Shown here: piece by piece, positions 35,314-44,409 of the stretch
How positions within the stretch are numbered: position 1 is the stretch's first letter
Layout of the letters: every line of letters begins with the position of its first letter
NCBI RefSeq assembly: GCF_019890615.1
Contig: NZ_JAINVZ010000006.1
Span: 186,001 to 250,000 of the forward strand
Direction of reading: 5' to 3'
Source: Streptantibioticus parmotrematis
GTDB taxonomy: Bacteria; Actinomycetota; Actinomycetes; Streptomycetales; Streptomycetaceae
DNA length: 64,000 nt
The notes under the pieces: generated by a model
Seen by the model: only the letters and a program-made list of their open reading frames with translations
Told to the model about the DNA's origin: nothing
Databases searched by the model: none
Made by a program: the position numbers and the translations under genes

Positions 35314-36276
35314 ATGGCTGAAGTCCTCGTCTATGTCGACCACGTGGACGGTGCCGTCCGCAAGCCGACCCTCGAACTGCTGACCCTGGCCCGCCGCGTC
35401 GGCGAGCCGGTCGCCGTCGCGCTGGGCAACGGCGCCGCCGACACCGCCGCCACGCTCGCCGAGCACGGCGCCGTCAAGGTGCTGACCGCCGACGCGCCGG
35501 AGTTCGCCGAGTACCTGGTGGTACCGAAGGTGGACGCGCTGCAGGCCGCGTACGAGGCCGTCTCCCCGGCCGCCGTGCTCGTGCCGTCCTCCGCCGAGGG
35601 CAAGGAGATCGCCGCCCGCCTCGCGGTGCGCATCGGCTCCGGCATCATCACCGACGCGGTGGACATCGAGGCCGGCGCCGACGGCCCGGTCGCCACGCAG
35701 TCCGTGTTCGCCGCCGCGTTCACCACCAAGTCGCGGGTCTCCAAGGGCACACCGGTCATCACCGTCAAGCCCAACTCGGCCCCGGTGGAGGCCGCCCCGG
35801 CCGCGGGTGCGGTCGAGGCGCTGTCGGTGACCTTCGGCGACGCCGCCAAGGGCACCAAGATCGTATCGCGCACCCCGCGCGAGTCCTCCGGCCGCCCGGA
35901 GCTGACCGAGGCCGCGATCGTGGTCTCCGGTGGCCGCGGCGTCAACGGCGCGGAGAACTTCCACGTCATCGAGGAGCTGGCCGACTCGCTCGGCGCGGCC
36001 GTCGGAGCCTCGCGCGCCGCGGTGGACGCCGGCTGGTACCCGCACAGCAACCAGGTGGGCCAGACCGGCAAGTCGGTCTCCCCGCAGCTGTACGTCGCCA
36101 ACGGCATCTCCGGCGCCATCCAGCACCGGGCCGGCATGCAGACCTCGAAGACCATCGTGGCCGTCAACAAGGACCCCGAGGCGCCGATCTTCGACCTGGT
36201 CGACTACGGCGTCGTGGGCGACCTGTTCCAGGTCGTCCCGCAGCTGACCGAGGAGGTCAAGGCCCGCAAGGGCTGA
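35314..36276 (+). CDS. etfA: Electron transfer flavoprotein alpha subunit
   Basis: The 320-residue FAD-binding subunit ends with the conserved [20 protein letters not shown] and [18 protein letters not shown] segments that hold FAD. ATG 35314 has GTAGGAG upstream. It follows etfB and ends at a hairpin terminator. Confidence 0.96.
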   Translation: MAEVLVYVDHVDGAVRKPTLELLTLARRVGEPVAVALGNGAADTAATLAEHGAVKVLTADAPEFAEYLVVPKVDALQAAYEAVSPAAVLVPSSAEGKEIAARLAVRIGSGIITDAVDIEAGADGPVATQSVFAAAFTTKSRVSKGTPVITVKPNSAPVEAAPAAGAVEALSVTFGDAAKGTKIVSRTPRESSGRPELTEAAIVVSGGRGVNGAENFHVIEELADSLGAAVGASRAAVDAGWYPHSNQVGQTGKSVSPQLYVANGISGAIQHRAGMQTSKTIVAVNKDPEAPIFDLVDYGVVGDLFQVVPQLTEEVKARKG

Positions 36277-36291
36277 TCCCCCCGCCGCACC

Positions 36292-36331
36292 CGAACGGCC
36301 CCGTACGCCCCGCGCGTACCGGGGCCGTTCG
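36292..36331 (+). terminator. Terminator after etfA
   Basis: A 12-bp perfect stem (36292-36303, CGAACGGCCCCG, with 36320-36331) closes a 16-nt loop. It starts 16 bp after the etfA stop. Confidence 0.75.
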
Positions 36332-36375
36332 CGTACCCGGGGTGTTGACCTGGTGCTCGGCCCGCGGCTAGCGTC

Positions 36376-36396
36376 ACTTCAACGGTTTGTTGAAGT
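36376..36396. promoter_or_regulatory. Candidate operator of the DUF6986 gene
   Basis: ACTTCAAC-GGTTT-GTTGAAGT is a perfect 8-5-8 inverted repeat 59 bp upstream of the DUF6986 start. Its shape fits an IclR-, GntR- or FadR-type dimer site, but the regulator is not encoded next to it. Confidence 0.6.
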
Positions 36397-36454
36397 TGTC
36401 GCGCGGGTGCCGGTCGCACCGGCGCCTTCGGCGTTCGGGCTGGGGAGAGTGCAG

Positions 36455-37708
36455 ATGCGTACATCGCTGTCGGACGCGGTACGTGGGGACGTCGGCGCCT
36501 CGCTGGCGGACGTCGACGCGGAACTCGCCCGCCGCTACCCCGGCGACCCCGGCACCCGGCAGCCCGTGCACACCGTCTACGTCCCCGGCGACGCCTTCGC
36601 CGCCGACACGGTGCGCTCCTGGGGCGACCGGGCGCTCGCCGCCCTCGACGCCCACGCCCCCGACGCCGCGGCGCTGGCCGCGTTGCTCGGCCTGCCGCAG
36701 GACCTGGCCGGGCCGGTGCACGACCGTGTTCGCGCCAAGCTGGAACGCGAACCGGTGGAGGACCTGCGCGTCGACTTCGAGGACGGCTACGGGGTACGGG
36801 CCGACGCCGAGGAGGACGAGGCCGTGCTGCGCGCCGCCGAGCTGATCGCCGCCGCGGTCGCCGACGGCAGCGCGCCCCCGTACATCGGCATCAGGACCAA
36901 GTGCATGGAGGCGGCCGTCCGGGACCGCGGCATCCGCACCCTGGACCTCTTCCTCACCGCGCTGCACCGCTCCGGCGGACTGCCCGACGGGCTGGTGCTG
37001 ACGCTGCCGAAGGTGACGTACCCGCAGCAGGTCACCGCGTACGTGCGGCTGCTGGAGGAGTTCGAGAAGTCCTTCGGGCTGACGCCGGGCCGCATCGGGT
37101 TCGAGATCCAGATCGAGACCACCCAGGCCATCCTGGGCGCGGACGGCCGGGCGACCGTGGCCCGGCTGATCGACGCCGCCGAGGGCCGCGCCACCGGACT
37201 GCACTACGGCACGTTCGACTACAGCGCGTCCTGCGGGGTGAGCGCCGCCTACCAGTCCATGGACCACCCGGCGGCCGACCACGCCAAGGCGGTCATGCAG
37301 GTCGCGGCGGCCGGGACCGGCGTGCGGCTGTCGGACGGCTCGACGAACGTGCTGCCGGTCGGCCCGGCCGAGCGGGTGCACGAGGCCTGGCGGCTCCACC
37401 ACGGCCTGGTCCGGCGCTCGCTGGCCCGCGCCTACTACCAGGGCTGGGACATGCACCCCGGCCACCTGCCCACCCGGTACGCGGCCGTCTACGCCTTCTA
37501 CTGCGAGGGGCTGGACGCGGCGGCGGCGCGGCTCGCCGCCTACGTGGGCCGCGCGGGCGGCGACGTGATGGACGAGCCCGCCACCGCCAAGGCGCTCAGC
37601 GGCTACCTGCTGCGCGGGCTGGACTGCGGCGCGCTGGACGCGGCGGAGGTCGGACGGGGGACCGGACTGGACCGCGCGGGGCTGGAACGGCTGGCCGGAC
37701 GCGGGTAA
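36455..37708 (+). CDS. DUF6986 family protein (HpcH/HpaI/CitE-like lyase fold)
   Basis: The 417-residue protein resembles malyl-CoA/citrate lyase beta-barrel enzymes. DLRVDFEDGYGVR near residue 110 and GRIGFEIQIETTQAILGADG near 215 hold the acidic residues that bind Mg2+ in that fold. YYQGWDMHPGHLPTRY is a C-terminal signature of the family. ATG 36455 has GGGGAGA upstream. It stands alone between the etf terminator and the convergent LacI gene, behind a clean palindromic operator. The substrate is unknown; a role in C2/C4 acid or purine-catabolite metabolism is conceivable. Confidence 0.85.
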   Translation: MRTSLSDAVRGDVGASLADVDAELARRYPGDPGTRQPVHTVYVPGDAFAADTVRSWGDRALAALDAHAPDAAALAALLGLPQDLAGPVHDRVRAKLEREPVEDLRVDFEDGYGVRADAEEDEAVLRAAELIAAAVADGSAPPYIGIRTKCMEAAVRDRGIRTLDLFLTALHRSGGLPDGLVLTLPKVTYPQQVTAYVRLLEEFEKSFGLTPGRIGFEIQIETTQAILGADGRATVARLIDAAEGRATGLHYGTFDYSASCGVSAAYQSMDHPAADHAKAVMQVAAAGTGVRLSDGSTNVLPVGPAERVHEAWRLHHGLVRRSLARAYYQGWDMHPGHLPTRYAAVYAFYCEGLDAAAARLAAYVGRAGGDVMDEPATAKALSGYLLRGLDCGALDAAEVGRGTGLDRAGLERLAGRG

Positions 37709-37774
37709 CCCGTCCGCGTCCGTCAGACGGGAGCCGTCCGGGTGCCGCCCGCCGAGGCGGGGGTTGTACGTGGG

Positions 37775-38827
37775 TCAGGCCGACGGCGGGGGTATCTCGC
37801 CGGAGCCGCGCGCGACCAGGCGCCCCGGCAGTTCCACCCGGCGCGGCGGTTCCGCGATGCCGTCCAGGCGGCGGAAGAGCAGTTCCGCCGCCGTACGGCC
37901 CAGCCGGACCGGGTCCTGGGCTATGACGGTGACGCCGGGGCGCAGCAGGTCGGCCAGTTCGAAGTCGTCGAACCCGACCAGCGCGACCGGGTCGGGGCGA
38001 TCCGCCAGCACCCGGACGGCGGTGACGGTCACCCGGTTGTTGCCGGAGAAGACCGCGGTGACCGGCGCGGGCCCGGACAGCATCCGGTCCAGCTCGGAGC
38101 GCACCCGCTCCGGTGAGGTCGGGCCCATCGACACCCAGCCCTCGTCCACCGGCAGCCCGGCCGACGCCATCGCCTCGTGGTAGCCGCGCACCCGCTCGTC
38201 GGCGGTGTAGATGCCCTCGGTGTCGCCGATGAAGCCGATGGCGCGATGACCGTGGGCGATCAGGTGGGCCACCGCGTCGCGCGCCCCGCCCGCGTTGTCG
38301 GTGAGCACGGTGTCCACGTCGATCCGGCCGGCCGGGCGGTCCACGAAGACGGTCGCGACGCCCGCCGCGATCTCCGGCTCCAGGTAGCGGTGGTCCTCAC
38401 TGGCCGGAACGATGACCAGGCCGTCCACCCGCCGGGCGCACAGCGCGAGCGCCAGCTCCTGCTCACGTTCGGGAACCTCGGCGCTCGAACCGGCGAACAG
38501 CAGACTGCCGTTGGCCCGCGCGACCTCTTCCACGGCCCGGCTGAGCGGGGAGTAGAAGGGGTCGGCGAGGTCTTCGAGGACCAGCCCGATGCTGGCGGTG
38601 CGGCCCTTGCGCAGCACCCGCGCGCTGTCGTTGCGCCGGAAGCCCAGCGCCTCGATGGCGGCGCGCACCCGCGACTCGGTCTCCAGCGTCACCCCGGGCT
38701 CGCCGTTGACGACGCGGGAGACGGTCTTGAGCCCGACGCCCGCCCGGGCGGCGACGTCCTTCATCGTCGGGCGGCTGCCGTAACGTACGGGCGGTGTCGG
38801 ACGCGAGTCGGCGGGAAAATCGGGCAC
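37775..38827 (-). CDS. LacI family transcriptional regulator
   Basis: The 350-residue protein has an N-terminal LacI helix-turn-helix (MKDVAARAGVGLKTVSRVVNG) and a periplasmic-binding-type effector domain that ends with RRVELPGRLVARGSGE. GTG 38827 has AGGAT about 8 nt upstream; the ATG at 38764 would start directly at the HTH. It faces the ROK kinase gene across 367 bp that hold two GACAACGT sites, so it probably represses itself and that kinase in response to a sugar. Confidence 0.9.
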   Translation of the reverse strand: MPDFPADSRPTPPVRYGSRPTMKDVAARAGVGLKTVSRVVNGEPGVTLETESRVRAAIEALGFRRNDSARVLRKGRTASIGLVLEDLADPFYSPLSRAVEEVARANGSLLFAGSSAEVPEREQELALALCARRVDGLVIVPASEDHRYLEPEIAAGVATVFVDRPAGRIDVDTVLTDNAGGARDAVAHLIAHGHRAIGFIGDTEGIYTADERVRGYHEAMASAGLPVDEGWVSMGPTSPERVRSELDRMLSGPAPVTAVFSGNNRVTVTAVRVLADRPDPVALVGFDDFELADLLRPGVTVIAQDPVRLGRTAAELLFRRLDGIAEPPRRVELPGRLVARGSGEIPPPSA

Positions 38828-38869
38828 GGGCGGGTGATCCTGTCGTCGGGTGCGGCGCCTGTCGTCGCA

Positions 38870-38904
38870 GGACAACGTGAGCCTAGGGGCTGGACAACGT
38901 TGTC
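38870..38904. promoter_or_regulatory. LacI-type operators
   Basis: The perfect palindrome GACAACGTTGTC (38893-38904) has the central CG pair typical of LacI-family operators. A half-site with the identical GGACAACGT begins at 38870, 22 bp away, about two helical turns. Both lie just upstream of the LacI gene. Confidence 0.7.
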
Positions 38905-39074
38905 AACAAAGGGGAACACTACTCTCGGCTCTCCGCTGCCCAACGAACAGGTGAGGAGTGAGGCCCGCGCCCTGGCGCGAATCCCGCACGAACCCTGCCG
39001 AACCGCTGCGAAAGACCCCACGGAACCGCCGTAAACGGAACCGCTGCAAAGGGCCTCACGTAATCGCTACAAGG

Positions 39075-39166
39075 GAACACGCCGCACCGCCGCAAGCGAG
39101 CACTCCGCACCGCCGCAAGCGAACATTCCGCACCGCTGTAGACGAGCACGCCGGACCGCCGACCGA
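39075..39166. repeat. Four tandem 23-bp repeats in the ROK kinase leader
   Basis: Four consecutive 23-bp units begin GAACACGCCGCACCGC, GAGCACTCCGCACCGC, GAACATTCCGCACCGC and GAGCACGCCGGACCGC. Weaker copies of the core ACCGCYGCAAR can be seen back to about 39002, spaced 15-24 bp. There are no unique spacers. The block ends 28 bp before the kinase ATG, so it is probably transcribed as leader. Confidence 0.85.
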
Positions 39167-39194
39167 CCGCCGCCACGAGGGAGACACCGAACCG

Positions 39195-40187
39195 ATGCAG
39201 AGCGAAGGCGCCGCAGTGCGACCGGCGACCGCCGAGGCCCCCTCGGGCGGCAGGCTGGTCGCGGCACTGGACATCGGCGGCACGAAGATCGCCGGAGCGC
39301 TGGTCGACGGCGAGGGACGGCTGCTGGCCAGGTCGCTGCGGCCGACCCCGGCGGCGCAGGACGGCGCGACGGTGATGGCGGCCGTCGCCGAGGTGCTGGG
39401 CGAGCTGACCGCCGACCCCGCCTGGGTCCGGGTGACCGCGGTCGGGATCGGCAGCGCCGGGCCGGTCGACGCCTCCCACGGCACCGTCAGCCCGGTGAAC
39501 GTCCCCGGGTGGCGCGGCTTCCCGTTGGTCGAGCGGGTGCGCGAGGTGACGGGGCCGCTGCCGGTCACCCTGACGGGCGATGGCGTGGCGATCGCCGCCG
39601 CCGAGCACTGGCAGGGCGCGGCACGGGGGTACGACAACGCGCTGTGCATGGTGGTCTCCACCGGCGTCGGCGGCGGCTTCGTGCTGAACGGCGCCCTGCA
39701 CCCCGGGCCGACCGGCAACGCGGGCCACATCGGCCACATCAGCGTGGACCTGGACGGCCCGCTCTGCCCGTGCGGCGCGCGCGGCTGCGTCGAACGGCTG
39801 GCCAGCGGACCCAACATCGCCCGCCGCGCCCTGGAGAACGGCTGGCGTCCGCAGGCCGGCCAGGAGCCGACGGCGGAGGCGGTGGCCGCGGCGGCGCGAG
39901 CCGGTGACCCGGTGGCCGCGGCGTCCTTCGCCCGCGCCGCGCAGGCCCTGGCGGCGGGCATCGCGGCGGCGGCGACTCTGGTCGAGATCGAGGTCGCGGT
40001 GATCGGCGGGGGAGTGGCGGGCGCGGGCGAGGTGCTGTTCGCCCCGCTCCGCGACCATCTGCGCGCGTACGCCACGCTCTCCTTCGCCTCCGGCGTACGC
40101 GTGCTGCCCGCCCAACTCGGCACGGACGCGGGCCTGGTGGGCGCGGCCGCGGCGGCGTTCGGCGGGGTGCTGCGGGCGCGGGGCTGA
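39195..40187 (+). CDS. ROK family sugar kinase (glucokinase-like)
   Basis: The 330-residue kinase has the phosphate-1 loop LVAALDIGGTKIAGAL and the zinc-binding CPCGARGCVE motif typical of ROK proteins, with VIGGGVAGAGEVL near the end. It lacks a DNA-binding domain, so it is an enzyme; the sugar is not evident. ATG 39195 has GAGGGAG about 10 nt upstream. The divergent LacI regulator probably controls it. Confidence 0.92.
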   Translation: MQSEGAAVRPATAEAPSGGRLVAALDIGGTKIAGALVDGEGRLLARSLRPTPAAQDGATVMAAVAEVLGELTADPAWVRVTAVGIGSAGPVDASHGTVSPVNVPGWRGFPLVERVREVTGPLPVTLTGDGVAIAAAEHWQGAARGYDNALCMVVSTGVGGGFVLNGALHPGPTGNAGHIGHISVDLDGPLCPCGARGCVERLASGPNIARRALENGWRPQAGQEPTAEAVAAAARAGDPVAAASFARAAQALAAGIAAAATLVEIEVAVIGGGVAGAGEVLFAPLRDHLRAYATLSFASGVRVLPAQLGTDAGLVGAAAAAFGGVLRARG

Positions 40188-40389
40188 CGGGCGCGTGCCG
40201 GGGCGCGGCGGCCTGTGGAGGGCACGCCGGAGTCCGGGACGGGGCGCGCGCGGGGGCGCGTCGGCCTATGCCAGAGGCGCGTAGTGGACTGGCCGAGGCG
40301 TGCCCTCCCGGGTCCCGCGGGCGTTTGCGCTCCCATGCGCCCCGGGCACAGACAATGGGTCGAACGGGGGCAACGGAGGAGGGGGCACC

Positions 40390-41442
40390 GTGATCGTCTG
40401 GCTGAACGGCCCGTGCGGCGCGGGCAAGACGAGCGCCGCGCGTGAACTGCTCGACCTGATACCCGGAAGCACCCTGTACGACCCGGAGATCGTCGGCCAG
40501 GGGCTGCGGTCGATGCTCCCGGACAAACGGCTCGCCGAGGTCGGCGACCAGCAGGACCTGCCGTCCTGGCGCCGCTTGGTGGTGGACACCGCCGCCGCGC
40601 TGCTGATGGAGACGCCGGGGCCGCTGCTGGTGCCGCTGACGCTGCTGCGGCAGGAGTACCGCGACGAGATCTTCGGCGCGCTGGCCGCCCGGGGCATCCC
40701 GGTGCGGCATGTCCTGCTGCACGCTGATGAAACGATCCTGCGTACGCGGGTCGCGCAAGGCCGCGCGGACCTCGCGCCGGACACCGACCACGACGGTCCC
40801 GTGGGCGACTGGCGCCCGGACCCGGTCGGCAGCTATGCCTCGGCGCTCTCCTGGCTGACCCGGGACGCCCACGTCATCGACACCGGCTCCCGCACACCGC
40901 GCGAGGTGGCCGAACTGGTCGCCGCGGCGCTGCGGGACGGCTCCGGCTCCTGCGGGATCGTGCAGACCCCGGAGCCGACCGGCGCGACCCTCGCGGCCGG
41001 CGTGCTCTTCTTCGACGAGCGGGACCGCGTCCTTCTGGTCGATCCCACCTACAAGCCGGGCTGGGAGTTCCCCGGCGGCATAGTGGAGCCCGGCGAACCC
41101 CCGAGCAGCGCCGCGGTGCGCGAGGTCGCCGAGGAACTCGGCATCGTCCTCGCCGCGGGCCGCCCCCTGCGGCTGCTCGTGCTCGACTGGGAACCGCCCC
41201 GGCGCCCGCGCTTCGGCGGGCTGCGGCTCCTGTTCGACGGCGGACGGCTGTCCGCGGCCGAGGCCGACCGCCTCCTGCTGCCCGCCGCCGAACTGCGCGC
41301 CTGCCGCTTCGTGACCGAACAGGAGGCGGCGACCCTCCTCCCCCCGGAGCGCTACGCCCGCCTGCACTGGGCGCTGCGCGCCCGCACCGAGGGCTGTCCG
41401 GTCAACCTGGAGGCGGGCGAACCGGTCCCGGCCCGCGATTAG
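40390..41442 (+). CDS. P-loop kinase/NUDIX hydrolase fusion protein
   Basis: The protein has about 350 residues. The first part (1-190) is an AAA-type nucleoside/antibiotic-kinase-like P-loop domain with Walker A GPCGAGKTS at residues 7-15 and a VLLHADETILRTRV segment. The second part (about 200-330) is a NUDIX domain with the box GGIVEPGEPPSSAAV then REVAEELG. GTG 40390 has GGAGGAGG upstream. Fusing a kinase to a NUDIX pyrophosphohydrolase suggests linked steps on one nucleotide-like substrate, but it is not known which. Confidence 0.85.
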   Translation: MIVWLNGPCGAGKTSAARELLDLIPGSTLYDPEIVGQGLRSMLPDKRLAEVGDQQDLPSWRRLVVDTAAALLMETPGPLLVPLTLLRQEYRDEIFGALAARGIPVRHVLLHADETILRTRVAQGRADLAPDTDHDGPVGDWRPDPVGSYASALSWLTRDAHVIDTGSRTPREVAELVAAALRDGSGSCGIVQTPEPTGATLAAGVLFFDERDRVLLVDPTYKPGWEFPGGIVEPGEPPSSAAVREVAEELGIVLAAGRPLRLLVLDWEPPRRPRFGGLRLLFDGGRLSAAEADRLLLPAAELRACRFVTEQEAATLLPPERYARLHWALRARTEGCPVNLEAGEPVPARD

Positions 41443-41508
41443 CCGCCCACGCCGCCGCGTGCCCCCCGCGCGCGGCGGCTGGGTGCGGCGGCCGTGTGCG
41501 GCGGCTGT

Positions 41509-41535
41509 GCGGCACCCCGGAGCCCGGGGTGCCGC
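41509..41535. terminator. Hairpin terminator between convergent genes
   Basis: GCGGCACCCCGG (41509-41520) pairs perfectly with 41524-41535 around an AGC loop. It lies between the kinase-NUDIX and M20 genes. Confidence 0.8.
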
Positions 41536-41554
41536 GCTGTCGCCTGACCTAACG

Positions 41555-42928
41555 TCAGTTCTGCTTGTCTGCCGCGTAGTTGAGCAGGAACAGCGCCTCC
41601 GCGATCGACAGCCGCCGCAACTCCTCCGGCGACACGCTCTCGTTGACCGCGTGGATCTGCGCCTCCGGCTCGCTCAGACCGATCAGCAGGATCTCCGCCT
41701 CCGGGTAGAGCGAGGCCAGGGTGTTGCACAGCGGGATCGAGCCACCCTGCCCGGCGATCTGCATCTCCTGGCCGTCGTAGGCGTCCCGCAGCGCACGCGC
41801 CATCGCGGCGTAGGCGGGGCTGGTGGTGTCCGCGCGGAACGGCTGGCCCTTCCCGCGCGGCGTCACCTCCACCCGCGCACCCCACGGCGCCGCCGCCTCC
41901 AGGTGCGCGGCGAGCGCCTTCTGCGCCTGCTCGGCGTCCACGCCCGGCGGCACCCGCAGGCTCACCAGCGCCTTGGCGCCCGCCTGCACCGACGGCGTGG
42001 CGCCGACCACCGGCGGGCAGTCGATGCCCAGCACCGTCACCGCGGGCCGCGCCCAGATCCGGTCCGCGACGGTCCCGCCGCCCACCAGACCGACCCCGTC
42101 GAGCACCTTGGCGTCCGCGCGGAACAGCCCCTCCTCGTACTGGAGCCCCTCCCACGTCGCGTCGCCCGCGAGGCCGTCCACCGTGGTCGCGCCCGACTCG
42201 TCGCGCAACGAGTCGAGTATCCGGATCAGCGCCGCCAGCGCGTCCGGAGCGGCGCCGCCGAACTGCCCGGAGTGCAGATTGCCCTCCAGCGTGTCCACGG
42301 CCACCTCGACCAGCGTCATCCCGCGCAGCGTCGCCGTCACCGTCGGCAACCCGACCCGGAAGTTGCCGGTGTCACCGATCACGATCGCGTCCGCCGCCAG
42401 CAGCCGCGGGTGCTGCTCCGCGTACTGTTCCAGGCCGCTGGTGCCCTGCTCCTCCGAGCCCTCGGCGATCACCTTCACCGACACCGGCACGCCACCGTTG
42501 GCCCGCAGCGCGCGCAGCGCGGTCAGGTGCATCAGCACCCCGCCCTTGCAGTCCGCAGCACCCCGGCCGTACCAGCGGCCCTCCCGCTCGGTCAGCTCGA
42601 ACGGCGCGGACACCCAGGCCGCCTCGTCCAGCGGCGGCTGCACGTCGTAGTGCGCGTACAGCAGCACGGTCGGCGCGCCCTCGGGCCCGGGCAGGTAGCC
42701 GTAGACGGACTGGGTGCCGTCCGGGGTGTCCAGCAGCGCCACGTCCTCGAAGCCCTCGGCCCGCAACGCGTCGGCCACCCAGCGGGCCGCCTTCTCACAC
42801 TCCTCGCGCGGGAACTGCCGGGGGTCGGCCACCGAGCGGTACGAGACCAGCTCCGCCAACTCGGTCCTGGCACGGGGCATCAGACCGGCGACGGCTTCGG
42901 TGAGCGCGAGAAGTGGCTCCTGTGACAT
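41555..42928 (-). CDS. M20 family dipeptidase
   Basis: The 457-residue metallopeptidase has the M20 zinc motifs YAHYDVQPP, GRGAADCKGG and the catalytic EGSEEQGTSG. A bacterial-exopeptidase dimerisation domain lies between them. It should cleave dipeptides or acylated amino acids. ATG 42928 has AAGGAG 6 nt upstream; the longer frame is not supported. It ends near a shared terminator. Confidence 0.93.
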   Translation of the reverse strand: MSQEPLLALTEAVAGLMPRARTELAELVSYRSVADPRQFPREECEKAARWVADALRAEGFEDVALLDTPDGTQSVYGYLPGPEGAPTVLLYAHYDVQPPLDEAAWVSAPFELTEREGRWYGRGAADCKGGVLMHLTALRALRANGGVPVSVKVIAEGSEEQGTSGLEQYAEQHPRLLAADAIVIGDTGNFRVGLPTVTATLRGMTLVEVAVDTLEGNLHSGQFGGAAPDALAALIRILDSLRDESGATTVDGLAGDATWEGLQYEEGLFRADAKVLDGVGLVGGGTVADRIWARPAVTVLGIDCPPVVGATPSVQAGAKALVSLRVPPGVDAEQAQKALAAHLEAAAPWGARVEVTPRGKGQPFRADTTSPAYAAMARALRDAYDGQEMQIAGQGGSIPLCNTLASLYPEAEILLIGLSEPEAQIHAVNESVSPEELRRLSIAEALFLLNYAADKQN

Positions 42929-43071
42929 GGACGCTCCTTGTGGGTGCGACGGGTCGTACGGGTGTTTCGTCCGCGCGGGACGTGCTGCCGATGGTCCCAC
43001 AGCGAATCACCGCCGGGCTCCGCCATAGGATGCGGTGAAGGCCTCATGGACGAGCGGGAGCGAAAACACAC

Positions 43072-44298
43072 GTGAGCAGCGACAACGCGGCGCGCAGCGG
43101 CGGGCCTGAGGAGAGCGCGGACACGGCGGTCTGGGACGTCGTCGTGGTCGGCGCGGGGCCCGCGGGGGCCAGTGCCGCGCACGCGGCGGCCACCGCCGGC
43201 CGACGCGTCCTGCTCCTGGAGAAGGCCGAGTTGCCCCGCTACAAGACCTGCGGCGGCGGCATCATCGGTCCGTCCCGGGACGCCCTGCCCGAGGGGTTCG
43301 AGCTTCCGCTGCGCGACCGCGTGCACGCCGTGACCTTCAGCCTCAACGGCAAGCTGTCGCGCACCCGCCGCTCCCGGCGCATGCTCTTCGGCCTGATCAA
43401 CCGCCCGGAGTTCGACGCGGGCCTGGTCGAGGCGGCCAAGCTGGCCGGCGCCGAGGTGCGCACCGGCGCCACCGTCTCCCGCGTCGAGCAGCACGGCCCG
43501 GCCGTCCCCGACCGGCGCACGGTCGCCGTCGTGCTGGCGTCCGGCGAGACGGTGCTGGCCCGCGCGGTCGTCGGGGCGGACGGCAGCGCCAGCAGGATCG
43601 GGGCGCACGTCGGCGTCAAGCTCGACCAGGTGGACCTCGGTCTCGAGGCGGAGATCCCGGTGCCGCCCTCGGTCGCCGAGGACTGGGCGGGGCGGGTGCT
43701 GATCGACTGGGGCCCGCTGCCCGGCAGTTACGGGTGGGTCTTCCCCAAGGGCGACTCCCTCACGGTCGGTGTCATCTCGGCACGCGGCCAGGGCGCCGCG
43801 ACCAAGCGTTACTTCGAGGACTTCACCGCACGGCTCGGCCTGGCCGGGTTCGAACCGAGTGTCTCCTCCGGTCACTTGACCCGCTGCCGTGCCGAGGACT
43901 CGCCCCTGTCCCGTGGCCGGGTCCTGGTCTGCGGGGACGCTGCGGGTCTGCTGGAGCCGTGGACCCGGGAGGGCATCTCGTACGCGCTGCGCTCCGGCCG
44001 GATGGCGGGGGAGTGGGCGGTGCGGATCGCCGAGGCGCAGGACGCGGTGGACGCGCGGCGCCAGGCGCTCAACTACGCGTTCGCGGTCAAGGCGGGCCTG
44101 GGCGTGGAGATGGCGGTCGGGCGCAAGATGCTGGCGCTGTTCGAACGGCGGCCCGGGCTGCTGCACGCGGTGCTGACCTCGTTCCGCCCCGCGTGGAACG
44201 CGTTCGTGAAGATCACCCGGGGCTCGACGACGCTGGGCGAGCTCGTGCGCGACCACCCGGTGGCCGGTCGGGCGCTGTCCGGGGTGAGCAGCTCCTGA
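43072..44298 (+). CDS. Geranylgeranyl reductase family FAD-dependent oxidoreductase
   Basis: The 408-residue protein has the FAD motif VVVGAGPAGASAAHAAA near residue 25, the family motif YKTCGGGIIGPSRDALP near 60, and the GD motif VLVCGDAAGLLEPWTREG near 285. Family members reduce isoprenoid double bonds, for example of menaquinone side chains or archaeal-type lipids. GTG 43072 follows GGGAG by 12 nt. The neighbours do not show the substrate. Confidence 0.9.
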   Translation: MSSDNAARSGGPEESADTAVWDVVVVGAGPAGASAAHAAATAGRRVLLLEKAELPRYKTCGGGIIGPSRDALPEGFELPLRDRVHAVTFSLNGKLSRTRRSRRMLFGLINRPEFDAGLVEAAKLAGAEVRTGATVSRVEQHGPAVPDRRTVAVVLASGETVLARAVVGADGSASRIGAHVGVKLDQVDLGLEAEIPVPPSVAEDWAGRVLIDWGPLPGSYGWVFPKGDSLTVGVISARGQGAATKRYFEDFTARLGLAGFEPSVSSGHLTRCRAEDSPLSRGRVLVCGDAAGLLEPWTREGISYALRSGRMAGEWAVRIAEAQDAVDARRQALNYAFAVKAGLGVEMAVGRKMLALFERRPGLLHAVLTSFRPAWNAFVKITRGSTTLGELVRDHPVAGRALSGVSSS

Positions 44299-44409
44299 CG
44301 CAACGGGTCCCGTTCGGCGGGGCCCCGGCTTCGCGGCCCGGTCGCGGCTTCGCGCGGCGGCCGGGCGGGCTCGCGGCCGATCAGGGCGCGGGCGTCAACC
44401 GTCGCCGTC

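Noticed and set aside
39002-39166. Possible CRISPR array at the repeats before the ROK kinase
   Set aside because: Units are directly adjacent without unique spacers and vary in sequence, and no cas gene is present.
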